A DNA stretch of 64,000 nucleotides from positions 372,001 to 436,000 of the forward strand of contig NZ_FOVN01000001.1 of assembly GCF_900115185.1 (NCBI RefSeq). The letters are read 5' to 3'. Below the pieces are notes generated by a model. It was given only the letters and a program-made list of their open reading frames with translations. It was not told the origin of the DNA and searched no databases. The DNA comes from Algorimicrobium echini. Lineage in GTDB: Bacteria; Bacteroidota; Bacteroidia; Flavobacteriales; Flavobacteriaceae. This document shows positions 44,044-53,153 of the stretch, in pieces. The first letter of the stretch is position 1, and each line of letters begins with the position of its first letter. The position numbers and the translations under genes were made by a program.

Positions 44044-44200
44044 ATGAAACCAACAACGCCAATCCCTACCGAACCTTGCAATAAAGAAAACATCAAGATA
44101 ATAGTTGATGGTATAAACGACTATAATTTAAATCAGGTTTCTGCAATTTCAGATATTTGGACACGTTTGGAGTTTGTTCCTAAAGACGAAAGTGGCATTA
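44044..44200 (+). pseudogene. 5' fragment of a GNAT N-acetyltransferase gene
   Basis: The frame from 44044 (or 44017) reads MKPTTPIPTEPCNKENIK, then IIVDGINDYNLNQVSAISDI and WTRLEFVPKDESG, which I recognise as the N-terminus of small GNAT acetyltransferases. At 44201 it runs into copy 2 of the repeat and ends out of frame at 44247. The acetyl-CoA-binding part is absent, so it should be inactive. The recombination joint is thus precisely visible. Confidence 0.6.
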
Positions 44201-44408
44201 AATTTTCCGAAATATTATGGTCGATTTACGCTACGTTTTATTTATAGTTGATAAATATGCTGGTGCCAAACATTTAATTGATGAAATGACTTTGGTTCAT
44301 CCAAAAAGTGGAAAAAGTAAGTCTAAAAACAAGAAGAAAGTTAAGAATTAATTCGTTGTTATTAGCAAAAAAAGCCTCACGGAATATAAAAACTGTGAGG
44401 CTTTTTTT
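44201..44408 (+). repeat. 208-bp direct repeat, copy 2 (orphan 3' end of an S46 gene)
   Basis: In the S46 frame it reads NIMVDLRYVLFIVDKYAG through the Lys-rich tail to a TAA at 44349-44351, followed by a second copy of the terminator (44371-44408). There is no start codon or 5' part, so it is a gene remnant. Confidence 0.92.
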
Positions 44409-44446
44409 TAACAAATATTTAAAAACCAATACGTCCAAATTATCCT

Positions 44447-44454
44447 TACATTTG
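44447..44454 (+). promoter_or_regulatory. Candidate -7 element for the thioredoxin-like gene
   Basis: TACATTTG matches TAnnTTTG, 20 bases before the ATG at 44475. The -33 box is not convincing. Confidence 0.4.
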
Positions 44455-44474
44455 ATTTCTAAATACTTACAAAA

Positions 44475-45380
44475 ATGAAACACGTATTTACGCTCTTTAC
44501 AATACTGCTCACGTTCCAAATGCTTATGTCCCAATCCTTAAACAAACAGGTAAAAGATGAGGAAGGTAAAGACATGCTTTTAGGCACCATTAATAAAACA
44601 GGGTTAACGCAAGCACCTTTTAACGAGTGGTTTGATAAAAATTATAAAGACTACGCGGTAAATGACAAAATTGTAAAACAGCTGAAAGATTCTTTAAACC
44701 AATATACCATTAAAGCTTTTTTAGGCACTTGGTGTGGTGATAGTAAACGTGAAGTGCCGCACTTTTATAGTGTATTGGAAACGGCCGACTTTCCTATGAA
44801 TCAATTAGAAGTTATTGCTTTAGACCATGCAGATACAGCTTATAAAAAAGGACCAAATGGTGAAGAAAAAGGCCTAAATATTCACCGCGTACCAACCTTT
44901 ATTTTTTATAAAAATGGTGAGGAAGTGAATCGGATTGTGGAGTTTCCTAACGAAACATTGGAGCGCGATATGCTAAAAATTGTAAACCAAGAACGTTACT
45001 ACCCACATTACTATGTGGCCAATACCTTGTTTAATTTTATAGAGAAAAACAGCTTGGAAGACCTTAAGAAGAGTGAACCTAATTTTCTGGCCACGTTTTT
45101 AGAATACTCGGAAGGCAGTAAAGAATTAAATACACTTGGAAATGTTTTTTACTATGACAAACAATTTGACAAAGCTGCGTATGTTTTTGATTTAAATGCC
45201 AAGCTATTTCCTAATCGCCATATTGTTTACACCAGCTTGGGAAAATTAGAATTTGAAACTAAAAATTATGCAGAAGCCTTAAAAAATTATTATCAGTCCT
45301 TAAGCCTATTTCCTGATGATGCCAATGCTTTGGAAATGATTGAGAAGATTAAGGCTGCTGACAAAGAAAGTAAGAGATAG
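44475..45380 (+). CDS. Thioredoxin-fold protein with C-terminal TPR
   Basis: A 301-residue exported protein with signal peptide (~1-19). Residues ~55-175 are a thioredoxin-like domain with LGTWCGDSKREVPHF and the cis-Pro loop HRVPTFIFYKNG. The active site is CGDS, with a single Cys, so a disulphide carrier or binding role is more likely than a classical dithiol reductase. Residues ~215-295 form two TPR-like units (LGNVFYYDKQFDKAAYVFDL, LGKLEFETKNYAEALKNYYQ). The substrate is unknown. It follows the second copy of the S46 terminator, and its own promoter is likely. Confidence 0.85.
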   Translation: MKHVFTLFTILLTFQMLMSQSLNKQVKDEEGKDMLLGTINKTGLTQAPFNEWFDKNYKDYAVNDKIVKQLKDSLNQYTIKAFLGTWCGDSKREVPHFYSVLETADFPMNQLEVIALDHADTAYKKGPNGEEKGLNIHRVPTFIFYKNGEEVNRIVEFPNETLERDMLKIVNQERYYPHYYVANTLFNFIEKNSLEDLKKSEPNFLATFLEYSEGSKELNTLGNVFYYDKQFDKAAYVFDLNAKLFPNRHIVYTSLGKLEFETKNYAEALKNYYQSLSLFPDDANALEMIEKIKAADKESKR

Positions 45381-45381
45381 C

Positions 45382-45430
45382 TTCTCGATACATCCCGATT
45401 ATAAATCAGGACACTCGAAGTGACGGAAAA
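45382..45430. repeat. 49-bp dispersed palindromic element, copy 2
   Basis: It begins TTCTCGATACATCCCGAT and ends CGAAGTGACGGAAAA, with the inner pair ATCCCGAT/ATCAGGA and outer TTC-CGA/TCGAA. It is placed 2 bases after the thioredoxin-like gene. It matches copy 1 at 40615-40663. Confidence 0.6.
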
Positions 45431-45458
45431 GTCAATTTCATTGCATACTAAAAGAAAT

Positions 45459-45498
45459 AGACCTCACAGTTCCAAAAATCAGAATTGTGAGGTCTTTA
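45459..45498. terminator. Terminator after the thioredoxin-like gene
   Basis: AGACCTCACA (45459-45468) pairs with TGTGAGGTCT (45486-45495), loop 17. It lies between convergent genes. Confidence 0.7.
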
Positions 45499-45525
45499 CT
45501 ATTTTACAAAAACGTGTTTTATACG

Positions 45526-45744
45526 TTATGTTGCATACGTATGGTTCATACCTTTTTTTTCTACAAAGTATTTAATGATATATATAATTGAGCCAAAAAT
45601 AGGCACAAAAATCACAAACAGCGTCCATAAAAGTTTGAACAACGGTTTTTGTTCGTTTTTAAATATGAATACTAAACTTGTTAAAAATAAGGCTAATGCA
45701 AGAATTGCACTAATAATTAAAATTACTGGATTTACTATAGTCAT
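45526..45744 (-). CDS. Small membrane protein with PLDc_N domain
   Basis: A 72-residue protein with two membrane helices (NPVILIISAILALALFL; LLWTLFVIFVPIFGSIIYI), matching the PLDc_N domain otherwise found at the N-terminus of cardiolipin synthases. No catalytic HKD motif is present. Stand-alone PLDc_N proteins are common and of unknown function. It is single-cistron, downstream of the MutS-like gene on the same strand with a ~130-base gap. Confidence 0.75.
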   Translation of the reverse strand: MTIVNPVILIISAILALALFLTSLVFIFKNEQKPLFKLLWTLFVIFVPIFGSIIYIIKYFVEKKGMNHTYAT

Positions 45745-45875
45745 AATTTTAAGCGGTTAAGATTTGGATGACATTTCAAGTTTTTAAAATCATTTGAATT
45801 TTGAATGAAGATAAAATAAAATTTGTGGATAGAAAAATTCTATTGATTTACTTTAACCAGTCAGGTCTTTCTTTT

Positions 45876-47648
45876 TTAAATAATTTCCATTTTCTTCAAT
45901 AAGAAACTCGCATTCATATTCTGGCAAATGCCTTTTTTAAATTTATAATCGAAAAAGAGCTCGTCATTAATAATTTGTGCATCGAAATAGTAGTTTTTTA
46001 CGGGCTCTAATTCGGTTTCTATTGTGCATAAACTTAAATCGTGCGTCGCAATAATACCTGTGGCATTGGAAGCCACTAACTTCTCAACAAACTTTTTAGA
46101 GCCAATGGCTTTATCGGTGGAATTCGTTCCTTTTAAAATTTCATCTAGAATAATAAAATAGGGTTCTTTCTGAATCGCGTCTACAATAAATTTTAAGCGC
46201 GTTAATTCCGAAAAGAAATAACTACTATCATCCGTTAGCGAATCGCTGGTACGCATGCTTGTAATTAATTTAATGGGTTGGTAATTGCTGGACGTAGCAC
46301 AAACTGGTAAACCCACATTTGCCATAACAATATGTAAGGAAACGGTTCTTAAAAACGTACTTTTCCCAGCCATATTTGCACCTGTGACAATAAAAAATTC
46401 TTGGTTGTTTATGGTTAAATCACTAGCCACCCGTTTTTTCGCATCCAATAATGGATGTCCTAAATGTTTGGCTTCAATAGTAGTTTCTTTAGTAACAATA
46501 GTTGGGAACACGTAATTTGGATGATTAAAAGCATAATTTCCTAAACTATTATAGGCGTCGAAAAATGAAACCACTTCAAACCAGTGCGCTACAGTTTCAT
46601 GATATTGTACTATCCACTGCTCTACTTTATAGCTATTTTTTAAATCGGTTAGAAAAAAGCCATTTCCTAAAATAGCAGAAATAAAGTTATTTCTATTATC
46701 TAAAGCATCCAAATGTTTGGAAAACTTGGCAAATATTTCCGATGCTTTATGATGTTTTAGTTTAATTTGAGTTTGCTTGTCTTTTAATAAACTAGAGGTG
46801 AATGTTTCTTGTTCTATTTGATTTAAAAGGGTTGCATATTGTCTAAAGGTGTCCTTTACTTTATCAGTATTACTGGCTAGATGGTTTATTTTTTTTAAAA
46901 ATACACCTGTTATAACCAAACCAAAAAGCAACCAATAAGCAATGAGTGAAGCTGCTACGACATCAAATAATGAAAGTGCCACAACTACTACTGAAGCCAA
47001 GCTAAAAACCAAGGGAAACCAACTCATCATTTTTGGTAAAAATACCTGGTGATTTTTCAGCCATTCTATAATTTTTACTGCTGGTGTTTCCACATGGATT
47101 AAGGATGCAACAGCCGAAAAATGTTGTCGCCAATCGGGTTTATCGGCTAATTCTTTAATGGCTTCTTGACGGGTTTCTACATGGGTAATATCATTTGCAT
47201 TTAAAGCAGTGGCAAGTGTTTGGGTTCCTTCATTTATGGACGTTCTATTTATAAATTGAAAGAAGGAGCCTTTTCCAAATAAATCGATGTCTAAACTGTA
47301 AAAATGGGTCGGATTTTGAAACTCCAAACCTGTTGGTCGCTCATGAAATATACCTGAACCAATTGCCAATTCCTCTTCATTTAAAGCAACAAGTGCTTTA
47401 TGAAGGTTCCGTTTGTATTTAATATCGGTATATTTAGCTAATGTAAAAATGAATAAGGCAGTTCCTAAAATTCCGATACCTGTAGCAATTTGCCAATTAT
47501 GAAACGTAAGATATACAGCTATTACTGTTGCTAAAAAAATTCCCAAACGTAACATGCTAAATGTAAAAAGTTTTTTATTGAGTGTTTTTACAGCTGTTTG
47601 GTGATTTTCTAGTTGTTCTTGGTAATAGGAATTTGGCTTTTGTGTCAT
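45876..47648 (-). CDS. Membrane-anchored MutS-family ATPase
   Basis: A 590-residue protein. Four hydrophobic helices are predicted in two pairs (~32-70 and ~205-253). A MutS core/clamp-like helical region follows (~260-370), and then a MutS-type ABC ATPase with Walker A GANMAGKST (K429), the signature region DDSSYFFSELTRLK, Walker B FIILDEILKGTNSTD and a THDLSL switch. The mismatch-reading domain I of true MutS is missing, so classical mismatch repair is unlikely. Family relatives in Bacteroidetes are called MutS-related proteins; their task is not established. It begins 18 bases after the M28 peptidase gene stop, so they form an operon. Confidence 0.87.
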   Translation of the reverse strand: MTQKPNSYYQEQLENHQTAVKTLNKKLFTFSMLRLGIFLATVIAVYLTFHNWQIATGIGILGTALFIFTLAKYTDIKYKRNLHKALVALNEEELAIGSGIFHERPTGLEFQNPTHFYSLDIDLFGKGSFFQFINRTSINEGTQTLATALNANDITHVETRQEAIKELADKPDWRQHFSAVASLIHVETPAVKIIEWLKNHQVFLPKMMSWFPLVFSLASVVVVALSLFDVVAASLIAYWLLFGLVITGVFLKKINHLASNTDKVKDTFRQYATLLNQIEQETFTSSLLKDKQTQIKLKHHKASEIFAKFSKHLDALDNRNNFISAILGNGFFLTDLKNSYKVEQWIVQYHETVAHWFEVVSFFDAYNSLGNYAFNHPNYVFPTIVTKETTIEAKHLGHPLLDAKKRVASDLTINNQEFFIVTGANMAGKSTFLRTVSLHIVMANVGLPVCATSSNYQPIKLITSMRTSDSLTDDSSYFFSELTRLKFIVDAIQKEPYFIILDEILKGTNSTDKAIGSKKFVEKLVASNATGIIATHDLSLCTIETELEPVKNYYFDAQIINDELFFDYKFKKGICQNMNASFLLKKMEII

Positions 47649-47666
47649 GTAGTAATAATAAACTTA

Positions 47667-48581
47667 TTAAAACGTCATTACGTCCAGTTTATAAAAGATG
47701 TTAATAATATGTTCTACAGCAGTCTTATAAAATTCAGGATGGATATTTTCATAATCATCCGTGGGTTGATGATAGTCTTGATGATCTTCTACACCAAAAT
47801 ATAAAAATGGAATTTTTTTCATATGAAAAGGTGCATGATCTGATGAAAACATCCAGTTTTGTTTACCGTCTGTACCGTCATGGCCTGCTATAATAGTAAT
47901 AGTTTCAGGCGTATCTAATTGGCTATACATGGTTTCCAAGTGTGAATGACTTTTAATTCCGGTGACGTATAATTCATTATTTTCATTCCGTGATACCATA
48001 TCTAAATTGATATTAAGCACGATCGTTTTTAAATCTACAATAGGATTATCAACAAAAAATTTAGATCCTTGAAGCCCTAATTCTTCTGCATCAAAAAAGG
48101 CCAGAATTACGGAATGCTTTGGTGGGTTTTTCTTAAAAGATTCGGCAAATGCTAATAGCGCACTTACTCCCGAAGCATCATCATCAGCACCATTATAAAT
48201 TTGACCATTTTTAACACCCTCATGATCATAATGAGCGCTTAACACAATGTATTTATCAGGAAATTCCGTTCCTTTTATAGAACCTAGAATATTGACTCCA
48301 TTGTATGATTTATTTCTACTCTGAAATGTGAAAGGCTGCTCAAAATTTTGTGTCAAGGAACCAACTTCTAGCAATTCTAATTGTTCGATAATATAATTCT
48401 TTGCTTTGGATGCCCCTGGAGTTCCAGTTCGTCTACCTTCGTAAGCATCAGAAGCTAACTCCTTGACGTGATTTAGTAGGTTGTCAGGATTGAAATTGTA
48501 GGTGTTATTTATTTGTCCGAAGGAGAGACAGGAAAACAGCAAGATAAAGGCTGTAGATAAAATAAAATTAGTGCTTTTCAT
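47667..48581 (-). CDS. M28 family zinc aminopeptidase
   Basis: A 304-residue exported metallopeptidase with signal peptide (~1-21). Zinc ligands appear in order: His in LSAHYDHEG, bridging Asp in NGADDDASGV, Glu-Glu in FFDAEELGLQGS, Asp in NINLDMVSR, and His in VEDHQDYHQPTDDYENI. It lacks extra domains. It removes N-terminal residues from peptides in the periplasm or outside. Its stop lies 18 bases before the MutS-like gene, with no terminator between. Confidence 0.9.
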   Translation of the reverse strand: MKSTNFILSTAFILLFSCLSFGQINNTYNFNPDNLLNHVKELASDAYEGRRTGTPGASKAKNYIIEQLELLEVGSLTQNFEQPFTFQSRNKSYNGVNILGSIKGTEFPDKYIVLSAHYDHEGVKNGQIYNGADDDASGVSALLAFAESFKKNPPKHSVILAFFDAEELGLQGSKFFVDNPIVDLKTIVLNINLDMVSRNENNELYVTGIKSHSHLETMYSQLDTPETITIIAGHDGTDGKQNWMFSSDHAPFHMKKIPFLYFGVEDHQDYHQPTDDYENIHPEFYKTAVEHIINIFYKLDVMTF

Positions 48582-48610
48582 TAGTATAGATTAAGTATAT
48601 AAAGTAACAA

Positions 48611-48641
48611 AAAAATCCCAAGATAAAACTTGGGATTTTTA
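48611..48641 (-). terminator. Terminator after the sdh operon
   Basis: AAAATCCCAAG (48612-48622) pairs with CTTGGGATTTT (48629-48639). It sits 21 bases after the sdhB stop on the minus strand and before the M28 gene. Confidence 0.82.
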
Positions 48642-48659
48642 TAGAAATATTAAAAAAAT

Positions 48660-49406
48660 TTATCCTTTTAAACTCGCCTTTAAATATTCACGATTCATTC
48701 GCGCAATATTTTCTAATGAAATTCCTTTAGGGCACTCCACTTCGCAAGCTCCCGTATTGGTACAGTTACCAAAACCTTCTTCATCCATTTGCTTAACCAT
48801 ATTTAAAACACGGTCTGTAGCTTCAATTTTACCTTGAGGCAATAGTGCAAATTGAGAAACTTTAGCACCAACAAATAACATGGCCGATGAATTTTTACAA
48901 CTCGCTACACATGCTCCACAACCAATACAGGTTGCAGCACTAAAGGCATCGTCTGCATCGTGTTTATTAACAGGAATGGCATTTGCATCAATGGTGTTTC
49001 CTGAAGTATTTACCGAGATAAAACCACCAGCATGTTGAATACGGTCAAAAGAACTTCTATCCACAACTAAATCCTTTATAACTGGGAATGCTGTTGCTCT
49101 AAATGGTTCAATAACTATGGTATCTCCATCCTTGAACATACGCATATGCAATTGACAGGTTGTTATGCCACGATCCGGTCCATGAGCTTCGCCATTAATA
49201 TACAGCGAACACATACCACAAATTCCTTCACGACAATCATGATCAAATTCTACAGGCTCATCACCTTTATTGATTAGACCTTCGTTTAATACGTCTAACA
49301 TTTCTAGGAAAGACATATCTGGAGAAATATCACTTATGGGATACTCAACCAATTTTCCTTTATCGTTAGCGTTTTTTTGACGCCATATTTTTAACGTTAA
49401 ATTCAT
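48660..49406 (-). CDS. sdhB: Succinate dehydrogenase iron-sulfur subunit
   Basis: A 248-residue subunit carrying three clusters: [2Fe-2S] from [15 protein letters not shown] and a later Cys in GITTCQLH, then [13 protein letters not shown] and [15 protein letters not shown] for the [4Fe-4S] and [3Fe-4S] centres. It passes electrons from FAD in SdhA to the haem/quinone subunit. Length and sequence fit the B-type (cytochrome b558, Bacteroidetes/Bacillus) enzymes. It lies 11 bases after sdhA, last in the sdhCAB operon. Confidence 0.95.
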   Translation of the reverse strand: MNLTLKIWRQKNANDKGKLVEYPISDISPDMSFLEMLDVLNEGLINKGDEPVEFDHDCREGICGMCSLYINGEAHGPDRGITTCQLHMRMFKDGDTIVIEPFRATAFPVIKDLVVDRSSFDRIQHAGGFISVNTSGNTIDANAIPVNKHDADDAFSAATCIGCGACVASCKNSSAMLFVGAKVSQFALLPQGKIEATDRVLNMVKQMDEEGFGNCTNTGACEVECPKGISLENIARMNREYLKASLKG

Positions 49407-49417
49407 AGCTTTCCTTC

Positions 49418-51415
49418 TTATTTATAACTTCTTTCTTTCACTTCTATATTCTCGTAAACCAAATCTTCTTTGTGTAATACGGCATCCTTTGGATCTCCTT
49501 TATATTCCCAGGCTGCCACATATTGGAATTCTTTTCTACGTTGGGCTTCACCTTCTTCTGTTTGATATTCTTCTCTGAAGTGTCCACCTGCAGATTCTTC
49601 ACGCAATAAGGCATCTTTTGCAAATAACTCACCTAACTCTAAAAAGTCAGCTACACGTAAAGCTTTTGCTAACTCCTCATTGAATTCTTCATTGGTACCA
49701 GGAACTCTAACATCTTTCCAAAATTCTTTTCGTAGTTCTGCAATTTCTGTAATAGCAGATTTTAAATCTGCCGCATTACGTGCCATACCACATTTATTCC
49801 ACATGATTTTACCTAAACGTTTGTGGAAATGATCAACAGAATGCGTACCGTTATTGTTAATTAAATGCGCAATATTATCACGAACATTTTTTTCAGCCTC
49901 ATCAAATGCTGGTGAATCAGTAGGGATTGTCCCTGTTCTAATATCATTAGCCAAATAATCACCAATAGTATATGGTAAAACAAAGTAACCATCTGCTAAA
50001 CCTTGCATTAATGCTGAAGCACCAAGTCTGTTTGCACCATGATCTGAAAAATTAGCTTCACCAATAGCATATAATCCTGGTACGGTAGTTTGTAAGTTGT
50101 AATCTACCCAAATACCTCCCATAGTATAATGAACGGCTGGATAAATCATCATAGGTGTTTCGTATGGGTTCTGATCAACAATTTTCTCATACATTTGAAA
50201 AAGGTTACCATACTTGTTTTTAACTACTTCTTGTCCTAATTTTTTAACTAGCGCATCATCATTTTCATCCAAACCTTTTACATGAGCTTGCTCTTTTCCA
50301 TAACGCATGAAGGCTGCTGCAAAATCTAAATAAACAGCTTCTCCTGTTGCATTCACACCGTAACCAGCATCGCAACGTTCTTTAGCTGCACGTGATGCCA
50401 CATCACGAGGCACCAAATTACCAAAAGCTGGATAACGACGCTCTAAATAATAATCACGATCTGCCTCTTCTATCTGCGTCGGTTTTAATTTACCAGCACG
50501 AATGGCTTCAACGTCTTTTATATGTTTTGGAACCCAAATACGACCATCGTTTCGTAACGATTCTGACATAAGGGTTAATTTTGATTGATGATCTCCAGAA
50601 ACAGGAATACACGTTGGGTGAATTTGCGTATAACATGGGTTTGCAAAGTAAGCTCCACGTTTATGAGCTTTCCATGCTGCAGTTACGTTACTACCCATGG
50701 CATTTGTTGACAGGAAAAATACGTTTCCATAACCTCCAGTTCCTAAAACAACAGCGTGCGCTGAATGACGTTCTATTTCGCCTGTAACCAAATTACGTGC
50801 AATAATACCGCGTGCTTTACCGTCTACTATTACAACGTCTAGCATTTCATGGCGACTATACATTTTTACTTTTCCACGACCAATTTGACGGTTTAATGCC
50901 GAATAAGCTCCTAATAATAACTGCTGACCTGTTTGACCTGCTGCATAAAATGTTCTAGAAACTAATACACCACCAAATGAACGGTTATCTAGCAGACCAC
51001 CATACTCACGTGCAAAAGGCACTCCTTGGGCTACACACTGATCAATAATATTTGCAGATACTTCCGCTAAACGATACACGTTAGCCTCTCGCGAGCGGTA
51101 ATCACCACCTTTAACCGTATCATAAAACAAACGGTAGGTTGAATCACCATCACCTTGATAATTTTTAGCAGCATTAATTCCGCCTTGTGCAGCAATTGAA
51201 TGCGCACGTCTAGCAGAGTCTTGAAAACAAAATGCTTTTACATTATAACCTAATTCAGCTAATGTTGCCGCTGCCGAACCTCCTGCCAAACCAGTTCCTA
51301 CAACAATAACGTCTATTAAGCGCTTGTTAGCTGGATTGACCAAGTTAATGGAGTTTTTATGATTTGTCCATTTATCTTTAAGTGGACCTTTTGGTATTTT
51401 TGAATCTAAAGCCAT
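49418..51415 (-). CDS. sdhA: Succinate dehydrogenase flavoprotein subunit
   Basis: A 665-residue flavoprotein. FAD-binding [19 protein letters not shown], the FAD-linking His in [29 protein letters not shown] in the active-site region, [16 protein letters not shown] with the catalytic Arg, and [12 protein letters not shown]. It oxidises succinate to fumarate in the TCA cycle on the cytosolic face of the inner membrane. Its larger size is normal for the Bacteroidetes form. It lies 14 bases after sdhC. Confidence 0.96.
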   Translation of the reverse strand: MALDSKIPKGPLKDKWTNHKNSINLVNPANKRLIDVIVVGTGLAGGSAAATLAELGYNVKAFCFQDSARRAHSIAAQGGINAAKNYQGDGDSTYRLFYDTVKGGDYRSREANVYRLAEVSANIIDQCVAQGVPFAREYGGLLDNRSFGGVLVSRTFYAAGQTGQQLLLGAYSALNRQIGRGKVKMYSRHEMLDVVIVDGKARGIIARNLVTGEIERHSAHAVVLGTGGYGNVFFLSTNAMGSNVTAAWKAHKRGAYFANPCYTQIHPTCIPVSGDHQSKLTLMSESLRNDGRIWVPKHIKDVEAIRAGKLKPTQIEEADRDYYLERRYPAFGNLVPRDVASRAAKERCDAGYGVNATGEAVYLDFAAAFMRYGKEQAHVKGLDENDDALVKKLGQEVVKNKYGNLFQMYEKIVDQNPYETPMMIYPAVHYTMGGIWVDYNLQTTVPGLYAIGEANFSDHGANRLGASALMQGLADGYFVLPYTIGDYLANDIRTGTIPTDSPAFDEAEKNVRDNIAHLINNNGTHSVDHFHKRLGKIMWNKCGMARNAADLKSAITEIAELRKEFWKDVRVPGTNEEFNEELAKALRVADFLELGELFAKDALLREESAGGHFREEYQTEEGEAQRRKEFQYVAAWEYKGDPKDAVLHKEDLVYENIEVKERSYK

Positions 51416-51429
51416 ATTAGATATGTTTT

Positions 51430-52107
51430 TTAGTGATTAAGGTAGTGGAATATCGCAATAAAAATAAATCCTAATGGGATACCAATAGCGTATACTTTAG
51501 CAAAACCTTTTAAACTTTTTGTGTATTTGTTGTTAGCGCCAACGGACTGGAAGGCAGACATAAAACCATGCAATAAATGCAGTGCTAAAAACACAAAAGC
51601 TAAACAATAAGCAGCCACACGTATTGGGTTTTCAAATTTATGAACTAATTCTTCATAGTATCTAAATCCTTCACCATCGGCTAATAATCCAGACATATCG
51701 CCTTGGATGTATTTGGTGTTAATTTCTGGAAACCAAAAATCAATAAAATGAAGCACGATAAAAGCGAGTATAGCTGCACCGCTCCAAATCATATTTCTAC
51801 TCATCCATGATGAATTGGCACTACCATTATTTTTTGCATAACTGATTTTTCGGGCGCTATTATTTTTTATTTCTAGCACAAAACCCATGACAAAATGAAA
51901 AATAACACCAAAAATTAAAATAGGTTGAAAAATGTACTGCACTAGCCAAAAGGTTCCCATAAAATGAGAAACCTCATTAAACGCATCAGGACTGAATACT
52001 GATAAGATGTTAATAGCAAAATGCTGTAGTAAAAAAATCATTAGGAAGAATGCCGAAAGTGCCATGGCAAATTTTCTCCCAATCGAAGAATTCAAAATTC
52101 CGCTCAT
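51430..52107 (-). CDS. sdhC: Succinate dehydrogenase cytochrome b subunit
   Basis: A 225-residue membrane subunit with five helices, as in B-type enzymes with one large anchor and two haems. His residues suited to haem ligation appear in [30 protein letters not shown] and LHLLHGF. It reduces menaquinone and anchors SdhAB. It is first in the operon, with a well-matched promoter 25-56 bases upstream. Confidence 0.93.
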   Translation of the reverse strand: MSGILNSSIGRKFAMALSAFFLMIFLLQHFAINILSVFSPDAFNEVSHFMGTFWLVQYIFQPILIFGVIFHFVMGFVLEIKNNSARKISYAKNNGSANSSWMSRNMIWSGAAILAFIVLHFIDFWFPEINTKYIQGDMSGLLADGEGFRYYEELVHKFENPIRVAAYCLAFVFLALHLLHGFMSAFQSVGANNKYTKSLKGFAKVYAIGIPLGFIFIAIFHYLNH

Positions 52108-52131
52108 TGTTGAAGTTTAATATTTATCAAA

Positions 52132-52163
52132 CAAAGATACGCTTCAAAACAGTTTTAGACAAA
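52132..52163 (-). promoter_or_regulatory. Promoter of the sdhCAB operon
   Basis: On the minus strand TTTG (52163-52160), 20 bases, then TATCTTTG (52139-52132), a full match to the Bacteroidetes consensus. It lies 25 bases before the sdhC ATG. Confidence 0.65.
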
Positions 52164-52211
52164 ATACAGACATATATATTATGTATTTAGAATGATTTTA
52201 AACAGAACAAA

Positions 52212-52243
52212 AAATCCGTTTAATTTTAAAACTAAACGGATTT
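52212..52243 (-). terminator. Terminator of the 52266-53147 lipoprotein gene
   Basis: AAATCCGTTTA (52212-52222) pairs with TAAACGGATTT (52233-52243), followed on the minus strand by a T-run. Confidence 0.85.
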
Positions 52244-52265
52244 CTAATAAATCTGTAATTGTTCC

Positions 52266-53147
52266 TTATTCTACAATTGGAATTAAACCTCTTAAACCCA
52301 TATCCACTAACGTTTCGCCTGCTTGAGGCTCGTATTTACCATCAGAATTGATTTCAGTCCATTCAAAGCTATTATTAACAGAAAACGACAGTGTTACGAC
52401 CACATCTTCGGTTTCTGTTCCCGTAATTGTTAAACCATTTTCAAACTCACCTGTAACTACACAAGAACCTTGTGGTATTGGTGATGAATTAAACAGTGGA
52501 TTAGGAACCGTTGTGGCACCTGGAGGCGCCTGACCTTGAGAGGTAAAACCTAAAGCCTCAAAAGCCCAAAAACCTTGTAGTTTATTTTCATTGATTGGAA
52601 ATGAAGCACCATTAAAGTTAAGCGTTGGTACGTAAGTATTGTACCCTACAAAACTAGCCAAGGTTCCAGAATATTCATTGCCATCTGCTGCTAAAAAATT
52701 GATTGCACCTTCTTGATAAGCCAAAGAGACACGAACCCAGCTATAGTTTCCTGTGGCAACTTGACTTAATGGAATGGTTAAAAACGTTTCATTGTTTCCA
52801 GCAAATTTAGCTTCTTGAAAATCAATAGCCTCCTCACCTCCTTGAGTTGTTGTTGGACCTTCATATATAATAGCTCCTTGACCTAATAGAGTGTTAGCTG
52901 TTGGCGCCAACTCAATGTAATGCGAACTCATTCTAGCAAAACTTGGTGATTGTGCCGCATTTTCATTTGGAATAGTTGCTGGTTGTCCTAAATTATTCAA
53001 GCGAATTTGATTTGGATCAAATTTGAATTTAATGACTAAATTAGCCTCTTCAGGTGCAGGATTTCCTATAGGCTCGTTTATAGATTCATCACTACAGGAA
53101 GTAATTCCTAGAAGAACGATGCACATAATTAGATTTAAAATTTTCAT
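52266..53147 (-). CDS. Uncharacterised lipoprotein
   Basis: A 293-residue protein with lipobox ITSC (residues ~15-18), then SDESINEPIGNPAPEE and a beta-rich body (NLVIKFKFDPNQIRLNN, YIELAPTANTLLGQGA, FLTIPLSQVATGNYSWVRV, CVVTGEFENGLTITG). The C-terminus ends LVDMGLRGLIPIVE. I recall homologues in Flavobacteriaceae, without assigned role. The YSWVRV/SLAYQ style suggests a protein that sits on the surface and might bind ligand. The preceding unknown gene stops 6 bases before its start codon, so they are probably co-transcribed. Confidence 0.75.
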   Translation of the reverse strand: MKILNLIMCIVLLGITSCSDESINEPIGNPAPEEANLVIKFKFDPNQIRLNNLGQPATIPNENAAQSPSFARMSSHYIELAPTANTLLGQGAIIYEGPTTTQGGEEAIDFQEAKFAGNNETFLTIPLSQVATGNYSWVRVSLAYQEGAINFLAADGNEYSGTLASFVGYNTYVPTLNFNGASFPINENKLQGFWAFEALGFTSQGQAPPGATTVPNPLFNSSPIPQGSCVVTGEFENGLTITGTETEDVVVTLSFSVNNSFEWTEINSDGKYEPQAGETLVDMGLRGLIPIVE

Positions 53148-53153
53148 AATGTT

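Noticed and set aside
42909-44200. Insertion sequence between the 208-bp repeats
   Set aside because: No transposase, terminal inverted repeats or short target duplication; the repeats are the end of the host gene itself.
49444-49632. 62-codon minus-strand frame within sdhA
   Set aside because: It is an out-of-frame reading of the sdhA C-terminus.
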